Part shown: in pieces, positions 23,509-32,959 of the stretch | Layout: every line of letters begins with the position of its first letter | Position numbering within the stretch: the stretch's first letter is position 1 | Translations under genes and position numbers: made by a program | DNA from: an uncultured Cellvibrio sp. | GTDB taxonomy: Bacteria > Pseudomonadota > Gammaproteobacteria > Pseudomonadales > Cellvibrionaceae | Direction of reading: 5' to 3' | DNA: 43,494 nucleotides | NCBI GenBank assembly: GCA_946481735.1 | Contig: CAMLOU010000015.1 | Span: forward strand, 1-43,494 | Notes under the pieces: generated by a model | Database searches by the model: none | What the model was told of the DNA's origin: nothing | What the model saw: only the letters and a program-made list of their open reading frames with translations

Positions 23509-24939
23509 ATGTTTAAACTCCGCACCCAGTTTTTTCTCGCCTTACTGACCACCAGTGCCGTTCTGACCGGTGCGCTCTATGCATTCTTCAGCTTCAGCTT
23601 TGAGCGCGGTTTCTGGCGCTACATTGAACAGAAAGAAATTGCGCGTGCGGCGCCTTTGATTGAAAAGCTGGAACAACATTATCAGGAGCACGGCAACTGG
23701 GATTGGTTCAGGAATAATCCCGACGCCTGGCCCGAATACCTCACTGTGTTTATGGTGGACAATTTTCGGAGCCGGCGCCCACCTCCCGACGCTATACCCG
23801 GCACGCCACCCGAGAGGATGGCGCCGCCGGTTAATGTCAGCCGACGGGTCAGTGCATTGTTCCGCGCCGTGGTCTTGCTCGACAGTGAGCAGCAACTCGT
23901 CGCGGGCGATCCGCGCATGCGCCGCGACATTTATCGTCATAAGTTACAGGTGAATTCGCGTACCGTGGGTTATCTGGGAATGCCGCTGAATCCGGCTTTA
24001 CGTGATCTGCATGATGCGGAATTTGCCGGCGATCAAACCACCAACCTGGCATTGATTGCTGTCGCCGCGTTTTTGTTCGCGCTGCTGTCAGCCTTACCTT
24101 TGTCTCACTTTTTAACCAAACGCATCCACGCACTGGTGCAACATATTCAGCGGCTAAGCCAGGGCCAGTACGATAATAAGATTCACCTCAAGGGCGAAGA
24201 CGAATTAACCACTCTGGCAGAACACCTCAATGATCTGGGGCACTCACTGCAACAAAGTGAGCAGGCTCGCCGGCGTTGGGTAGCCGATATTTCCCATGAA
24301 CTCCGCACTCCACTGGCGGTCTTGCAAGCGGATATTGAAGCGCTTGAGGATGGTGTCAGATCCCTCGATCAAAAAGCCCTGGCGCGGCTGCAACAGCACA
24401 CCCGACGTCTGACCAACCTGGTGGACGACCTTTATGATCTCTCGCTGACGGATATCGGCGCCTTGACTTATCGCAAACAACCTTGCGATCTGCATGCGCT
24501 TTTGCACGAGCTGGTGACGATGATGCAGCCACGTTTCGAGGTTGCAGGCTTGACGCTGTGCGCGCATTTGCCTGCGGGGGACGCACCGGTTCTGGGTGAT
24601 CCGCAACGCCTGCACCAGCTATTTTTGAATTTATTACAGAACAGCCTGAACTATACGCAGGCGCCTGGTCGCGTTGAGTTACACATGCAGCGCGAAGCGA
24701 ATCAGTTTGTCATCACACTGGATGACAGCGCCCCCGGCGTCGATGCCTCTCTCCACGAAAAGTTATTCGAACGTTTATATCGCGCAGAGTCTTCCCGCAA
24801 TCGCGCTACCGGTGGTGCAGGATTGGGCTTGACCTTGTGCCGCAACATCGTGGAGGCGCACGAAGGAACCATCTATATCACAAACAGTCAGTTAGGCGGT
24901 TTGACTGTCACCGTTACCCTGCCCTTGTCGCGAGCCTGA
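23509..24939 (+). CDS. baeS: Sensor histidine kinase BaeS-like
   Basis: A 476-residue membrane kinase. Two transmembrane segments (about 7-29 and 184-205) enclose a roughly 150-residue periplasmic sensor domain that is rich in arginine and proline; a HAMP linker follows (about 206-255), then the phospho-acceptor domain with His263 in ADISHELRTPLAVL, and a catalytic domain with the N-box LNLLQNSLNYT and the GGAGLGLTL glycine loop. BaeS of E. coli, which senses envelope stress such as indole, tannin or metals, has the same DISHELRTPLAVL context. It is directly followed by the response regulator gene, 4 bp on. Confidence 0.9.
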   Translation: MFKLRTQFFLALLTTSAVLTGALYAFFSFSFERGFWRYIEQKEIARAAPLIEKLEQHYQEHGNWDWFRNNPDAWPEYLTVFMVDNFRSRRPPPDAIPGTPPERMAPPVNVSRRVSALFRAVVLLDSEQQLVAGDPRMRRDIYRHKLQVNSRTVGYLGMPLNPALRDLHDAEFAGDQTTNLALIAVAAFLFALLSALPLSHFLTKRIHALVQHIQRLSQGQYDNKIHLKGEDELTTLAEHLNDLGHSLQQSEQARRRWVADISHELRTPLAVLQADIEALEDGVRSLDQKALARLQQHTRRLTNLVDDLYDLSLTDIGALTYRKQPCDLHALLHELVTMMQPRFEVAGLTLCAHLPAGDAPVLGDPQRLHQLFLNLLQNSLNYTQAPGRVELHMQREANQFVITLDDSAPGVDASLHEKLFERLYRAESSRNRATGGAGLGLTLCRNIVEAHEGTIYITNSQLGGLTVTVTLPLSRA

Positions 24940-24943
24940 CATT

Positions 24944-25618
24944 ATGATGCGTATCCTGATTGTGGAAGATGAACCGGAGCTGGGTGAGATAGTGCAGGAT
25001 TACCTGCGCGCCCAGGAATTTGATACCACACTGATCAGCGATGGAAAAACGGCGCTGCACAAAATCCTCCACGAGCATTGGGATCTGGTATTACTGGATT
25101 TAATGCTGCCCGGCAAAGACGGTTTAAGCGTTTGCCAGGAGGTGCGGCGCGTCTCCCAGGTACCCATTATTATGATGACCGCCAAGGTTGAAGAAATTGA
25201 TCGTCTGCTGGGCCTCGAATTGGGGGCGGACGATTATATTTGCAAACCCTACAGCCCACGCGAATTGGTTGCGCGCGTAAAAGCAGTATTGCGGCGCACC
25301 CAACCGCCCACCGCCGACACCCACTTTCATCTAGACCAGTCAACGTTATCCGTGCGTTTTGGTGAACAACAGGTTGAAATTACCGCAGTGGAATATCGTT
25401 TATTGGAAACCTTGATGGCCAACAAAGAGCGGGTGGTTTCCCGCGAACAACTGATGAAACATGCTTACAAGGATCACCGTGTGGTGAACGATCGGACGAT
25501 GGATTCGCACATCACGAAATTGCGCAAAAAATTATTGCCATTAACTGACGAAGAAATTATTCATTCGGTGTACGGTGTCGGTTATAAGTTACAAATTCCG
25601 CGCGTTGATTTGTCCTGA
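24944..25618 (+). CDS. baeR: Response regulator BaeR-like
   Basis: A 224-residue OmpR-type regulator. The receiver domain (about 1-125) has the acidic pair VEDE, the phospho-acceptor Asp52 in LLDLMLPG and the lysine in CKPYSPREL; a winged-helix DNA-binding domain with the terminal YGVGYKL follows. The order baeS-baeR is the same as in E. coli, but no mdtABC-type efflux genes are next to it, so its targets must lie elsewhere. Two ATG codons are adjacent at 24944 and 24947. Confidence 0.9.
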   Translation: MMRILIVEDEPELGEIVQDYLRAQEFDTTLISDGKTALHKILHEHWDLVLLDLMLPGKDGLSVCQEVRRVSQVPIIMMTAKVEEIDRLLGLELGADDYICKPYSPRELVARVKAVLRRTQPPTADTHFHLDQSTLSVRFGEQQVEITAVEYRLLETLMANKERVVSREQLMKHAYKDHRVVNDRTMDSHITKLRKKLLPLTDEEIIHSVYGVGYKLQIPRVDLS

Positions 25619-25637
25619 AAGGTGGCGGCAATAAAAA

Positions 25638-25660
25638 AGCCGGCACGGAAAGTGCCGGCT
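25638..25660 (-). terminator. Rho-independent terminator of the PKD/CBM2 gene
   Basis: On the minus strand AGCCGGCAC pairs with GTGCCGGCT around a 5-nt loop, followed by a TTTTTT run. It lies 12 bp after the gene's stop codon. The plus strand has no T-run, so baeSR may read through. Confidence 0.9.
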
Positions 25661-25671
25661 GCGTTATTCAA

Positions 25672-27828
25672 TTACGACTCACAAAGCACACCGATGATAG
25701 CGGGAATTTCCGCTGCAGCGCCCTGGGGTTTTGTGCCCTGAAACCCAAATTCGATGGATTGCCCCGGTTGGATAACGGCATTCCAGCCAAGGTTGGCAGC
25801 CGAGTAAGGATTGCTTCCGGTAAGCTGTGTATTCCACGCGTGGCTAACACGGTCGCCTCCTGCGTACTGCCACCCCACCGTCCAACCGTTCAGCGGCGTC
25901 ACGCCTTGATTGGTGATGCGCACCACGGCGACAAAACCGGTGCCCCATTCGCTGGTGAGGATGTATTCACACTGCGCCGTCCCCACCGCACCGTAGGTGC
26001 CCGTGTGGGTAACCGAGTGCGATGCCGAGCCATCACTGACGGTCAATGTGGTTTCATAACGGCCGGGACTGGCAAACTGATGAGAGGTGCTGACACCGGT
26101 GGCCGTTGTGCCATCGCCAAATTCCCATTGATACGTCAGGGCGTCGCCATCCGGGTCTGATGAACAGCTCGCATCAAAGATCGCATTCAACGGCGGCGGA
26201 TAGATAGCGTTTTGAATAATCCGGAAGCAGGCGGTGGGCGGCGTATTGCTATCCGGTATGGCAATGCCGCTGGATTCAATTTGCCGGGTGATGGTATCGG
26301 AGAATTCACCATCGCTCACCGTCATGGTAACGGTGTAGGTGCCGGCAACCTGGTATTGATGAAATACCGTATCAATAGACCGTGTCGTTTCATAGGTTGC
26401 CCCATCGCCCATGTCCCAGGAAAAGATCAGATCATCGTCCTCATTGGGATCGGTGGAACCGACACCACTACAGGCTGTGAAATATTGATCCACGCTTGAG
26501 CCATCCGGTTGCGTCACTGCACGCTCAACTTCAGAGCATGCCATTGCTGCGACCGGGGGTTCGTTGGGCTCTTCTATTTGCCCGGTAGACGTCCAGTTGA
26601 ATTGCTGGGTCACCGTGTGCAGGGTGTCTGATACCGTCAAGGTGATGACATAGTCGCCAGCCTCTTCGTAGACATGAACGGTTTCAGTATAGGAAATCAC
26701 ACCGGTTGATGAACCATCGCCCCAATCCACGATGTACGTCAGGTAATCACCGTCCGGGTCAATAGAACCGGATAAATCACACGCCGTCACGATGTCATCA
26801 ATGTAAGAACGCGTGGTTTCCTCACAGGTTAACACCGCAAGGGGCGGCTCATTATCCTGTACATCACCGACCACCAGCGTCACCGCTTCGGTATCTGAAA
26901 AGGGAATGCCTGATGCCGATAAAACCAGTCGATAAATGCCGGGTTCTGCGTAGGTGTGCGACGTCACCAGATCATTACTGGTGGCACCATCGCCAAAGTG
27001 CCAATTAATGTTGTATGCCGCCTCTGAATCCCGCGCATCAACATACACCGTCATGTCTTCCAGGCGATATTCCAGATTGGCTGACGCACGGAAGTCATAC
27101 CATGCGCCACACCGCGCGGGTGCAAACATTTGTTTGGTGTCAGCCAGTTCGCCGTCACTGACGGTCACTGTGATATAAGCCCCGCCGTCGACACCGCGGC
27201 TTGGGGAATTTGCGCTGGATGATGTCGTGGGCCCCGCTCCCAGGTCCCAGGTGTACGTCAATGCATCGCCATCCTCATCAAATGAGGCATTAGCCCTACC
27301 ATGAATGAGTCCCAAACCGGAACTCACCGCCAGCATCGCAATCGGTGCACGATTCCCGCCGCTGTATTCCGTTACCGTAATAATATCTGTTTGGGTATCT
27401 GTGAATTCACCATCCGACACGGTGACTGTGACCGTGTAATTCCCCGGCGCGCGGTAGGTGTGCCAGGCATTGCTGTAACGGATAACTTCGCCATCACCAA
27501 AGTCGATTTCATAAGTCAGGGAATCGTTATCCGGATCGCTTGAATCACGCGCATCAACAAAAACAGTCGGGCCGTGAACGGCTGTGTCAACTGTCGCATC
27601 CGGCGCGTGGTTTGGCCCACTGGCGATGGATGAACTGCTGGAGCTGGACGATGACGATACATAGCAAGCAGATGAAAAACTCATACTTGATGAAGAAGAA
27701 CATGCGGATGAAGAACCTCCGCAGGCTGAGGCTGAAGATGAGCTGAAGGAAGATTGCGCAGACGCAACGGAGGCGAGCAACAGAAAACCGCAAGAAAAAA
27801 ATAGCTGTAAAAACGTCGTGATTCTCAT
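25672..27828 (-). CDS. Secreted multi-PKD protein with C-terminal CBM2
   Basis: A 718-residue exported protein. A signal peptide ends near ASAQS (about residue 24); two serine-rich stretches follow (about 25-75), including a run of ten serines. Then come about six PKD-type domains, recognisable by the repeated PPxA start, DPDGD and WxFGDG motifs; the third is divergent. The last 100 residues (from AQCEYILTSEWGTGF to the end) are a CBM2, the cellulose-binding module, with the typical Trp residues (WTVGWQY and LGWN). No catalytic module is present, so it probably binds plant cell wall or acts as a scaffold or surface adhesin rather than a hydrolase. AAGGAA supports the start at 27828. It is transcribed alone. 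Confidence 0.88.
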   Translation of the reverse strand: MRITTFLQLFFSCGFLLLASVASAQSSFSSSSASACGGSSSACSSSSSMSFSSACYVSSSSSSSSSSIASGPNHAPDATVDTAVHGPTVFVDARDSSDPDNDSLTYEIDFGDGEVIRYSNAWHTYRAPGNYTVTVTVSDGEFTDTQTDIITVTEYSGGNRAPIAMLAVSSGLGLIHGRANASFDEDGDALTYTWDLGAGPTTSSSANSPSRGVDGGAYITVTVSDGELADTKQMFAPARCGAWYDFRASANLEYRLEDMTVYVDARDSEAAYNINWHFGDGATSNDLVTSHTYAEPGIYRLVLSASGIPFSDTEAVTLVVGDVQDNEPPLAVLTCEETTRSYIDDIVTACDLSGSIDPDGDYLTYIVDWGDGSSTGVISYTETVHVYEEAGDYVITLTVSDTLHTVTQQFNWTSTGQIEEPNEPPVAAMACSEVERAVTQPDGSSVDQYFTACSGVGSTDPNEDDDLIFSWDMGDGATYETTRSIDTVFHQYQVAGTYTVTMTVSDGEFSDTITRQIESSGIAIPDSNTPPTACFRIIQNAIYPPPLNAIFDASCSSDPDGDALTYQWEFGDGTTATGVSTSHQFASPGRYETTLTVSDGSASHSVTHTGTYGAVGTAQCEYILTSEWGTGFVAVVRITNQGVTPLNGWTVGWQYAGGDRVSHAWNTQLTGSNPYSAANLGWNAVIQPGQSIEFGFQGTKPQGAAAEIPAIIGVLCES

Positions 27829-28136
27829 CAGATGAAATTCCTTTGGATAAGTGGTGCTGTTATTAACCATCAACAGCCGCTTCCATGACAAAGCCAGGCT
27901 CACATACCGACAAGGGTCCGGCAGGAAAATCGGCATACACGGTTCGCCGCTTTGTCACACCTTTTAAACTTATTGTCATTGACAACGCGATATCATCTTT
28001 CCCGAATAACACAACATCAGTTTCAGCTGATATTTTTATTCATAAAATAATGTGCATTATTTTTTTCAGGAAAAATGATTACGACAACGCGTGTGCTACA
28101 TCTACACGTTCATCATGGCCATTTCAAGGAGAAGAA

Positions 28137-28772
28137 TCAAAATTTGAAATGCACGCGCAGTTGCGCGGCAATAGAGTCGCTGATCTCGACATCCTGCACG
28201 GGGTGCTGAATATAATACACACTGGTTTGCGCATTGAGGCGGTTGAGCAGGTTGCCAAAATAACTTAGCTCCCACGCCATCTCTGCTGACTCCCAATCCG
28301 GATAAACCTGCTGCTGAAGATCGCTGGAACGCGCGTGCGCAATACCCAAGCCGATGCCATCTCCCGCACGCCACCGATTATTCAGCAAGATGCCCGTGCC
28401 GATGTAGTCATGGCTCAATGCAGCGTTGTATTCGGTGTGACTGACTTGCAGAAATACCGCGAGGTTATCGTTGAGGTGCTTTTCGGTAAAGCTGTAGGCC
28501 ACATCACTTTGTTGGCCCGCATAGGCGACCTCAACCACGGATAAGGCATAACGGGACCCGACATCAACTGAGGATTGCGGGTAGCTGATCAGGCGCCATT
28601 CGGCGTAAATATCGGAATGTGGCAGGAGGGTATTATGGGTGGGATCAACACGCAGCATTTCGTCAAAATAAGCCACGTCTTCTGCTGATAAATTGTCACT
28701 CCATTGCAAGCCGTCATCCGCCTGGGCGAAGGCAGCAAGGCTACTGATAAAAACCGCAGCGATTTTTTTCAT
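28137..28772 (-). CDS. Small porin-like outer membrane protein (OprB-type C-terminus)
   Basis: A 211-residue exported protein. The signal peptide (MKKIAAVFISSLAAFAQA) is followed by alternating hydrophobic strands, and the sequence ends in VHFKF, a C-terminal phenylalanine typical of barrel proteins. Motifs near the end (YELSYFGNLLNRLNAQTSVYYIQHP region) resemble the OprB carbohydrate-selective porins. At 211 residues it is about half the size of a normal OprB, so it may be a small barrel or a shortened derivative. Next to the CBM2 protein it could take part in carbohydrate uptake; this is inference. The 200 bp before the CBM2 gene belong to neither. Confidence 0.6.
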   Translation of the reverse strand: MKKIAAVFISSLAAFAQADDGLQWSDNLSAEDVAYFDEMLRVDPTHNTLLPHSDIYAEWRLISYPQSSVDVGSRYALSVVEVAYAGQQSDVAYSFTEKHLNDNLAVFLQVSHTEYNAALSHDYIGTGILLNNRWRAGDGIGLGIAHARSSDLQQQVYPDWESAEMAWELSYFGNLLNRLNAQTSVYYIQHPVQDVEISDSIAAQLRVHFKF

Positions 28773-28926
28773 CCCGTCACCTGTCAGTTAACAGATTGAA
28801 GCCCCAAGTCAGATATCGCGCAGAAACGCTTTAAAGTATAGCCAAGTTTAGCCAGCCCAAGTGAGAGTTCCACAGCAATTTAAGCGATAAGTGCCGTAAC
28901 GAACATAGGCCTCCGACATAAGGATA

Positions 28927-28952
28927 AATCCGCCAGGCTATACCGGCGGATT
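28927..28952 (-). terminator. Hairpin overlapping the hrpB stop codon
   Basis: AATCCGCC (28927-28934) pairs with GGCGGATT (28945-28952) with a 10-nt loop that contains the stop codon of hrpB. On the minus strand it is followed by TTTATCC, a weak T-run. Confidence 0.55.
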
Positions 28953-31355
28953 ATGCTGCAAACGTTTTTTTGTCAGCGCCGTTGCCACATGCTCGAGCGG
29001 ATTATCCGGCCAGGGATGACGGGGATAACGCCCCCGCATTTCTTTTTTTACCTCCGGGTAAGCCTGCTGCCAAAAAGAACCCAGATCGGTTGTGATGGCC
29101 AATGGACTGCCATTGGGTGACAACAAATGAATGCGTAAGGGTATACGGCCCTCTGCCAGCCGCAGATCGCTGCAACCGAAAAATTCCTGCAACTTGGCGG
29201 ATATTTCCGGCGTGGCATCGGCAGCAAATGCCAGGCTGACCTGGCGGCCGCTGGGGAGCTTGATCGCATCGGGTAAGATGGCCTGAATCTTCTGGCAATT
29301 TTCATAGCCGAGATAAAATTCCAGGCCCGCACGCCAGGGCAAATTATCCAGGCGCGTTTGGGCCGTCAAAAACGGTTGCAACCATGAGGCTAAAGAAGCC
29401 ATCAAACTGGCATCGTCGAGTGATGGAAGTGGGAGCAAATCGTAGCGCGCTATCAATCTGGCGCGTTGCAATAATCGTTCGGCGTCGGGCGTCCATGACA
29501 AGCCGTGCAAGCCTTTTTCATCAATGATCGTTTGCACATACCCAAGCAACGCCGCTCCCATCTCATCATCAGCGATAGCCTCGGTTTGCTCCGCAACGAT
29601 TACACCACCCATCTTCCATTGTGACTGGCGTTGCCATTGATGTTGTTTAAAAACCAGTTGGGTTTGCCGTTGGCTGAGCTGGCGTTGCTGTTCTGTGGTT
29701 AAGGCTAATTCGATGCCCAAACCCGTGTGGCCTTTTGCACGCGGTTGTATCACCGGAAAAATCGCCCAGGGCGAATCCAGCGCAGGAGACGGCTCGATAC
29801 TGATTCCGGAATTTAGTCGGTAGCGTCCTGAGTCCTGGCGGAAGCCGATGCGATCATTGAAGGCCATTGCCAATGATTGCGCCGGTAAATTTGCGTGCGG
29901 TTTTTCCCGAACATGTAACACCGCCAGCCAACGCTTTTTTTGCAGTCGCCAATGAGACTGGCGCTGCAGTTCCTGCGCCGCCTCGGCCAGCCAGCCCGCG
30001 ATATCGGTCGCCGGGTTTAATTCAAAATGCAGAGCCAAAGCGAGCAAGAGTATGGGCTCAGGTAGCTCGCCTGCGTGAACCACCGACTGCAAGAGCGCGG
30101 CAATGCGCGGGTGGGTACCCAATTCGCTGACTTGCTCACCGGCGGGCGTCACCTTGCCGGTGGCATCAAGCAAATGCCACAGCTGTAATTGTTGCTGCGC
30201 TTGCACCAGGGCCAGATGATTGGGTGTCTCAAGCCAATTCAATTGTTCCGCCCCACTCCCCCAATGCGCCAGGCGCAACACCAGGGGCAGATAATCTGTG
30301 GTACGAATCTCCGGTAAATCGGCAGGCGCCAGGGGTTGATCCTGGGACCACAGGCGAATGCATTGTCCGGCCTGGACGCGGCCCGCCCGGCCGCGCCGCT
30401 GGTCCGCACTGGCCTGACTGATACGCGCTGTACGCAAACGCGTAATGCCTGTACGTTGCTCGTATTCCGCACGCCGCACCAGACCGGAATCAATCACCAG
30501 CGTGACATCGGCAATGGTCAGCGATGTTTCGGCAATATTGGTGGCCAGAATCAGGCGCGGACCCTGAGCGGGATCGAGCGCTTGCAGTTGTTCTTGCGCG
30601 GTTACGCGGCTGTGAAGACGCACAATTCGCTGCGCGGGAAAACGCCGCCCGACGGCTTGGGCACAGGCTTCAATATCACGCCAGCCCGGCAAAAAAACCA
30701 GCGTCGTTTGTTGCTGCCAGTGAGCATAGGATTGCAAAGCGCGCAGCAAATGATCTTCGAGTTTTTCCACTTGACCGTAGGCATTTTGCTTTGCCGGTAA
30801 ATAATCTGTGGTCACCGAAAAGCAACGGCCCGGTGCAAATAAACGCTGGGAAATCTGACGTTGCAGCGCGGGGTCCGGTGTTGCACTCATCAACACCAGT
30901 TGCAGGTCATCACGCAGAATCTGGACTTCTTGCAACAGCGCCCAGGCGAGATCCTGGTTGACGGCGCGTTCGTGGATTTCATCGAGCATCACCATGCCAA
31001 CCCCGTTGAGCAGCGGGTCGCGCAACAGGTGTTGCAATAAAATACCCGGTGTCATCAATAACAAGCGTGTGCGGTTGCTGCTGCGATTATCGTAAGGCAC
31101 CTGGTAACCCACGGTTTCACCGGGCGCCTCACCCACCAGGCTGGCGAGGCGAACCGCCAGCGCCTGGGCAGCCAGCACACGCGGTTGCACCAGCCACACT
31201 GAGTGCCCTTCACCGATGGCATCGAGGGCCCACAAGGGCGCTAGCGTCGACTTACCGGCACCCGGCTCGGCCTCCAGCAACAATGTCCCCGCCCGAAGGG
31301 TTTCCATAAAGGACGTGCGGTGAGCGCTCAGCGGTAATTCAGGTAAATTCATCAT
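28938..31355 (-). CDS. hrpB: ATP-dependent helicase HrpB
   Basis: An 805-residue DEAH-box helicase of the HrpB type. Walker A is GAGKST (EAEPGAGKSTLA), the DEAH box is DEIHER, motif III is LMSATPD, and the late motifs TNIAETSLTIADV and QRRGRAGR are intact. The HrpB C-terminal region follows. Family members act on RNA or have no clear role in E. coli. The frame begins with a TTG and then two ATG codons at 31355 and 31352. It is 22 bp downstream of the DUF6445-type gene in the same direction. Confidence 0.94.
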   Translation of the reverse strand: MMNLPELPLSAHRTSFMETLRAGTLLLEAEPGAGKSTLAPLWALDAIGEGHSVWLVQPRVLAAQALAVRLASLVGEAPGETVGYQVPYDNRSSNRTRLLLMTPGILLQHLLRDPLLNGVGMVMLDEIHERAVNQDLAWALLQEVQILRDDLQLVLMSATPDPALQRQISQRLFAPGRCFSVTTDYLPAKQNAYGQVEKLEDHLLRALQSYAHWQQQTTLVFLPGWRDIEACAQAVGRRFPAQRIVRLHSRVTAQEQLQALDPAQGPRLILATNIAETSLTIADVTLVIDSGLVRRAEYEQRTGITRLRTARISQASADQRRGRAGRVQAGQCIRLWSQDQPLAPADLPEIRTTDYLPLVLRLAHWGSGAEQLNWLETPNHLALVQAQQQLQLWHLLDATGKVTPAGEQVSELGTHPRIAALLQSVVHAGELPEPILLLALALHFELNPATDIAGWLAEAAQELQRQSHWRLQKKRWLAVLHVREKPHANLPAQSLAMAFNDRIGFRQDSGRYRLNSGISIEPSPALDSPWAIFPVIQPRAKGHTGLGIELALTTEQQRQLSQRQTQLVFKQHQWQRQSQWKMGGVIVAEQTEAIADDEMGAALLGYVQTIIDEKGLHGLSWTPDAERLLQRARLIARYDLLPLPSLDDASLMASLASWLQPFLTAQTRLDNLPWRAGLEFYLGYENCQKIQAILPDAIKLPSGRQVSLAFAADATPEISAKLQEFFGCSDLRLAEGRIPLRIHLLSPNGSPLAITTDLGSFWQQAYPEVKKEMRGRYPRHPWPDNPLEHVATALTKKRLQHNPPV

Positions 31356-31377
31356 CAACTTTCAGACACCAGCGGGA

Positions 31378-32091
31378 CTAGTCCCGACAGAAAATAAAGG
31401 TATTTATGGATAAACGTCCACGACGCGGATCAGCATCAAACACAAAATCCTCGGGAATATTACCGGAATGAAGACTGGTGCAAGGATAAATAAGAATACG
31501 ATTAAACACCGCACCATATTCCGCTATCTGTTCAAACAATGGCGTACTGCCGTTCATATACCGGGCGGGTAAGTCACCCTGTTGTTTTACCTCGGCTTCC
31601 AGCGTCGCGCGATAATGTGCAAGCCGCAAATGATCGACAAATTCGTAGCCAGTTTGTCGGTGCCGGTAAAATGCGGTGCTCCCTTGCGGACCGGAACATA
31701 AAAAATGCACAGCGGCCAGTTCAGCACGTTTGTTGGAATCATAATGCGGAATACGGTGGGGTAATCGCAAATGTTGAGGCGGTGTCATGACCATCGAAAA
31801 ATCCGCTTGCGCCCCGGTAATGTCCTGTTCGTCCAAATCAAACGTTCGGTAAATCAAATCTCCCAACAACTGGCGGAGCGCCACCAGATATTTATCCGGC
31901 GCCGGTGAGCGTACGCCGGGATACCCCGGCCCCGCCAACTGGAACTGGCCGAAACGGGTCACATAATTCACCAGGCTTTCGGCGTTAGTGAGAAAATTAT
32001 CAATCACCAGAACCGGCTCGCCCTCTTGCCCTACCCGGTCTACTTGATAGCGAAAATGCTCATGCAGCTGTGGAGTCGATTGTTGATACAT
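31378..32091 (-). CDS. DUF6445-type protein (Fe(II)/2-oxoglutarate-like)
   Basis: A 237-residue protein I match by memory to the DUF6445 family. It shows a possible metal facial set, HYD in RIPHYDSNKR and His in SLHSG, and a downstream Arg in RGRLSIN, the arrangement of Fe(II)/2-oxoglutarate-dependent oxygenase-type folds. Family members are common in Cellvibrio-like marine and soil bacteria, often with TonB receptors or halogenases, but here it is next to hrpB. There is no signal peptide. Function not established. Confidence 0.65.
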   Translation of the reverse strand: MYQQSTPQLHEHFRYQVDRVGQEGEPVLVIDNFLTNAESLVNYVTRFGQFQLAGPGYPGVRSPAPDKYLVALRQLLGDLIYRTFDLDEQDITGAQADFSMVMTPPQHLRLPHRIPHYDSNKRAELAAVHFLCSGPQGSTAFYRHRQTGYEFVDHLRLAHYRATLEAEVKQQGDLPARYMNGSTPLFEQIAEYGAVFNRILIYPCTSLHSGNIPEDFVFDADPRRGRLSINTFIFCRD

Positions 32092-32146
32092 AAATTATTC
32101 GTCTTTAGCTGATTTTTGTTAGAAGTTCTTATTCTACCGACACCGC

Positions 32147-32175
32147 TCAATCGTGGAATATTTGCGCTTTATAAT
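32147..32175 (+). promoter_or_regulatory. Predicted promoter of the 32266 membrane protein
   Basis: A perfect TATAAT lies at 32170-32175; the -35 region (about 32147-32152, TCAATC) is weak. The predicted leader is about 85 nt and ends in an excellent ribosome binding site. Placed by eye. Confidence 0.4.
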
Positions 32176-32265
32176 GAGTCTAGTGTTTACGATCCGTTTA
32201 TATCAGTACTCAGATCGCCGTTGTCAGGAGGCCGCACAATAACCATGATCCCCTAAGGAGGATTT

Positions 32266-32820
32266 ATGAAGCGCTTTTACTACATCAGCGATGATCTTGA
32301 TGATCTTGCACAAGTAGAACAGGAACTTGAAATGGCGGGTATTATGAAACCGCAAATTCACGTGTTCAGTCATGACGATGCCGGCGTTGAACAACGCCAT
32401 TTGCACAATGTACAAGAATTTATGAAACGGGACGTCGTGCACTCTGCGTTGTGGGGTGCGTTGATCGGTTTTATTGCCGCTGTGCTCATTCTGTTAGCGG
32501 CCCATTTTTCCGGTATTGCCGCCCGCGTCCACTGGGCACCCTTCCTGCTGCTTGCCCTGGTTGCCTGGGGTTTCTGCACCTGGGAAGGCGGGTTGTTCGG
32601 CATGCATGTTCCGCATCATGAGCTACGCCATTTTGAAGCGGCCTTGAAGGAAGGAAAACACATTCTTTTTGTCGATGTAGAACCGAACCAAATTGATTTG
32701 TTATCCAGCATTCATGCGCGTCACTCCCATCTGAAACCTGCCGGCCAAGGCACATCTACTCCAAGCTGGGCAATCCTCTGGCAAAAAAAATGGCATGACT
32801 TTATCCAGGCTATGCCATAA
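32266..32820 (+). CDS. Inner membrane protein, glycine-zipper or DUF1269-like
   Basis: A 184-residue protein with a soluble N-terminal part (about 1-58, MKRFYYISDDLDDLAQVEQEL) and then two adjacent membrane helices (about 62-82 and 90-105), followed by a cytoplasmic tail with many histidines (VPHHELRHFEAALKEG). The start is supported by TAAGGAGG four bases upstream, a perfect ribosome binding site. The layout resembles proteins that respond to stress by sensing at the membrane, but I know no function for it. It is a single-gene unit. Confidence 0.7.
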   Translation: MKRFYYISDDLDDLAQVEQELEMAGIMKPQIHVFSHDDAGVEQRHLHNVQEFMKRDVVHSALWGALIGFIAAVLILLAAHFSGIAARVHWAPFLLLALVAWGFCTWEGGLFGMHVPHHELRHFEAALKEGKHILFVDVEPNQIDLLSSIHARHSHLKPAGQGTSTPSWAILWQKKWHDFIQAMP

Positions 32821-32830
32821 CCACCCCATA

Positions 32831-32849
32831 GCCGCTGCCCCGCAGCGGC
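32831..32849 (+). terminator. Possible terminator hairpin
   Basis: GCCGCTGC (32831-32838) pairs with GCAGCGGC (32842-32849) around a 3-nt loop, 11 bp after the stop of the 32266 gene. There is no T-run after it, so its strength is doubtful. Confidence 0.4.
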
Positions 32850-32881
32850 CCGCCTCACATAAGCTTCCGCCATCCCTCAGC

Positions 32882-32897
32882 TGTGAAAAATATCACA
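32882..32897. promoter_or_regulatory. Perfect CRP/Vfr-type site
   Basis: TGTGA-AAAATA-TCACA matches the CRP consensus arms exactly with the correct 6-bp spacer. A possible -10 (TTATCT, 32916-32921) would put the site about 38-41 bp before the transcription start, the class II position for activation. It precedes the DUF6795-like/lipase operon, which may therefore respond to cyclic AMP. Confidence 0.65.
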
Positions 32898-32959
32898 TTT
32901 TTCACCAGATCAGACTTATCTTTGCCACCATCTTGGCAGACAATGCAGGCTCTTTCATC

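Noticed and set aside
23292..23552. 86-residue minus-strand ORF between the XRE gene and baeS
   Set aside because: It overlaps the start of baeS and the end of the XRE gene start, and has no recognisable motif. It is probably chance.
28102..28374. 90-residue minus-strand ORF overlapping the porin-like gene
   Set aside because: It overlaps in another frame a protein with a signal peptide and terminal phenylalanine; nothing supports its translation.
29867..30130. Plus-strand ORFs inside hrpB
   Set aside because: They are shadows in other frames of an 805-residue helicase with all its motifs intact.
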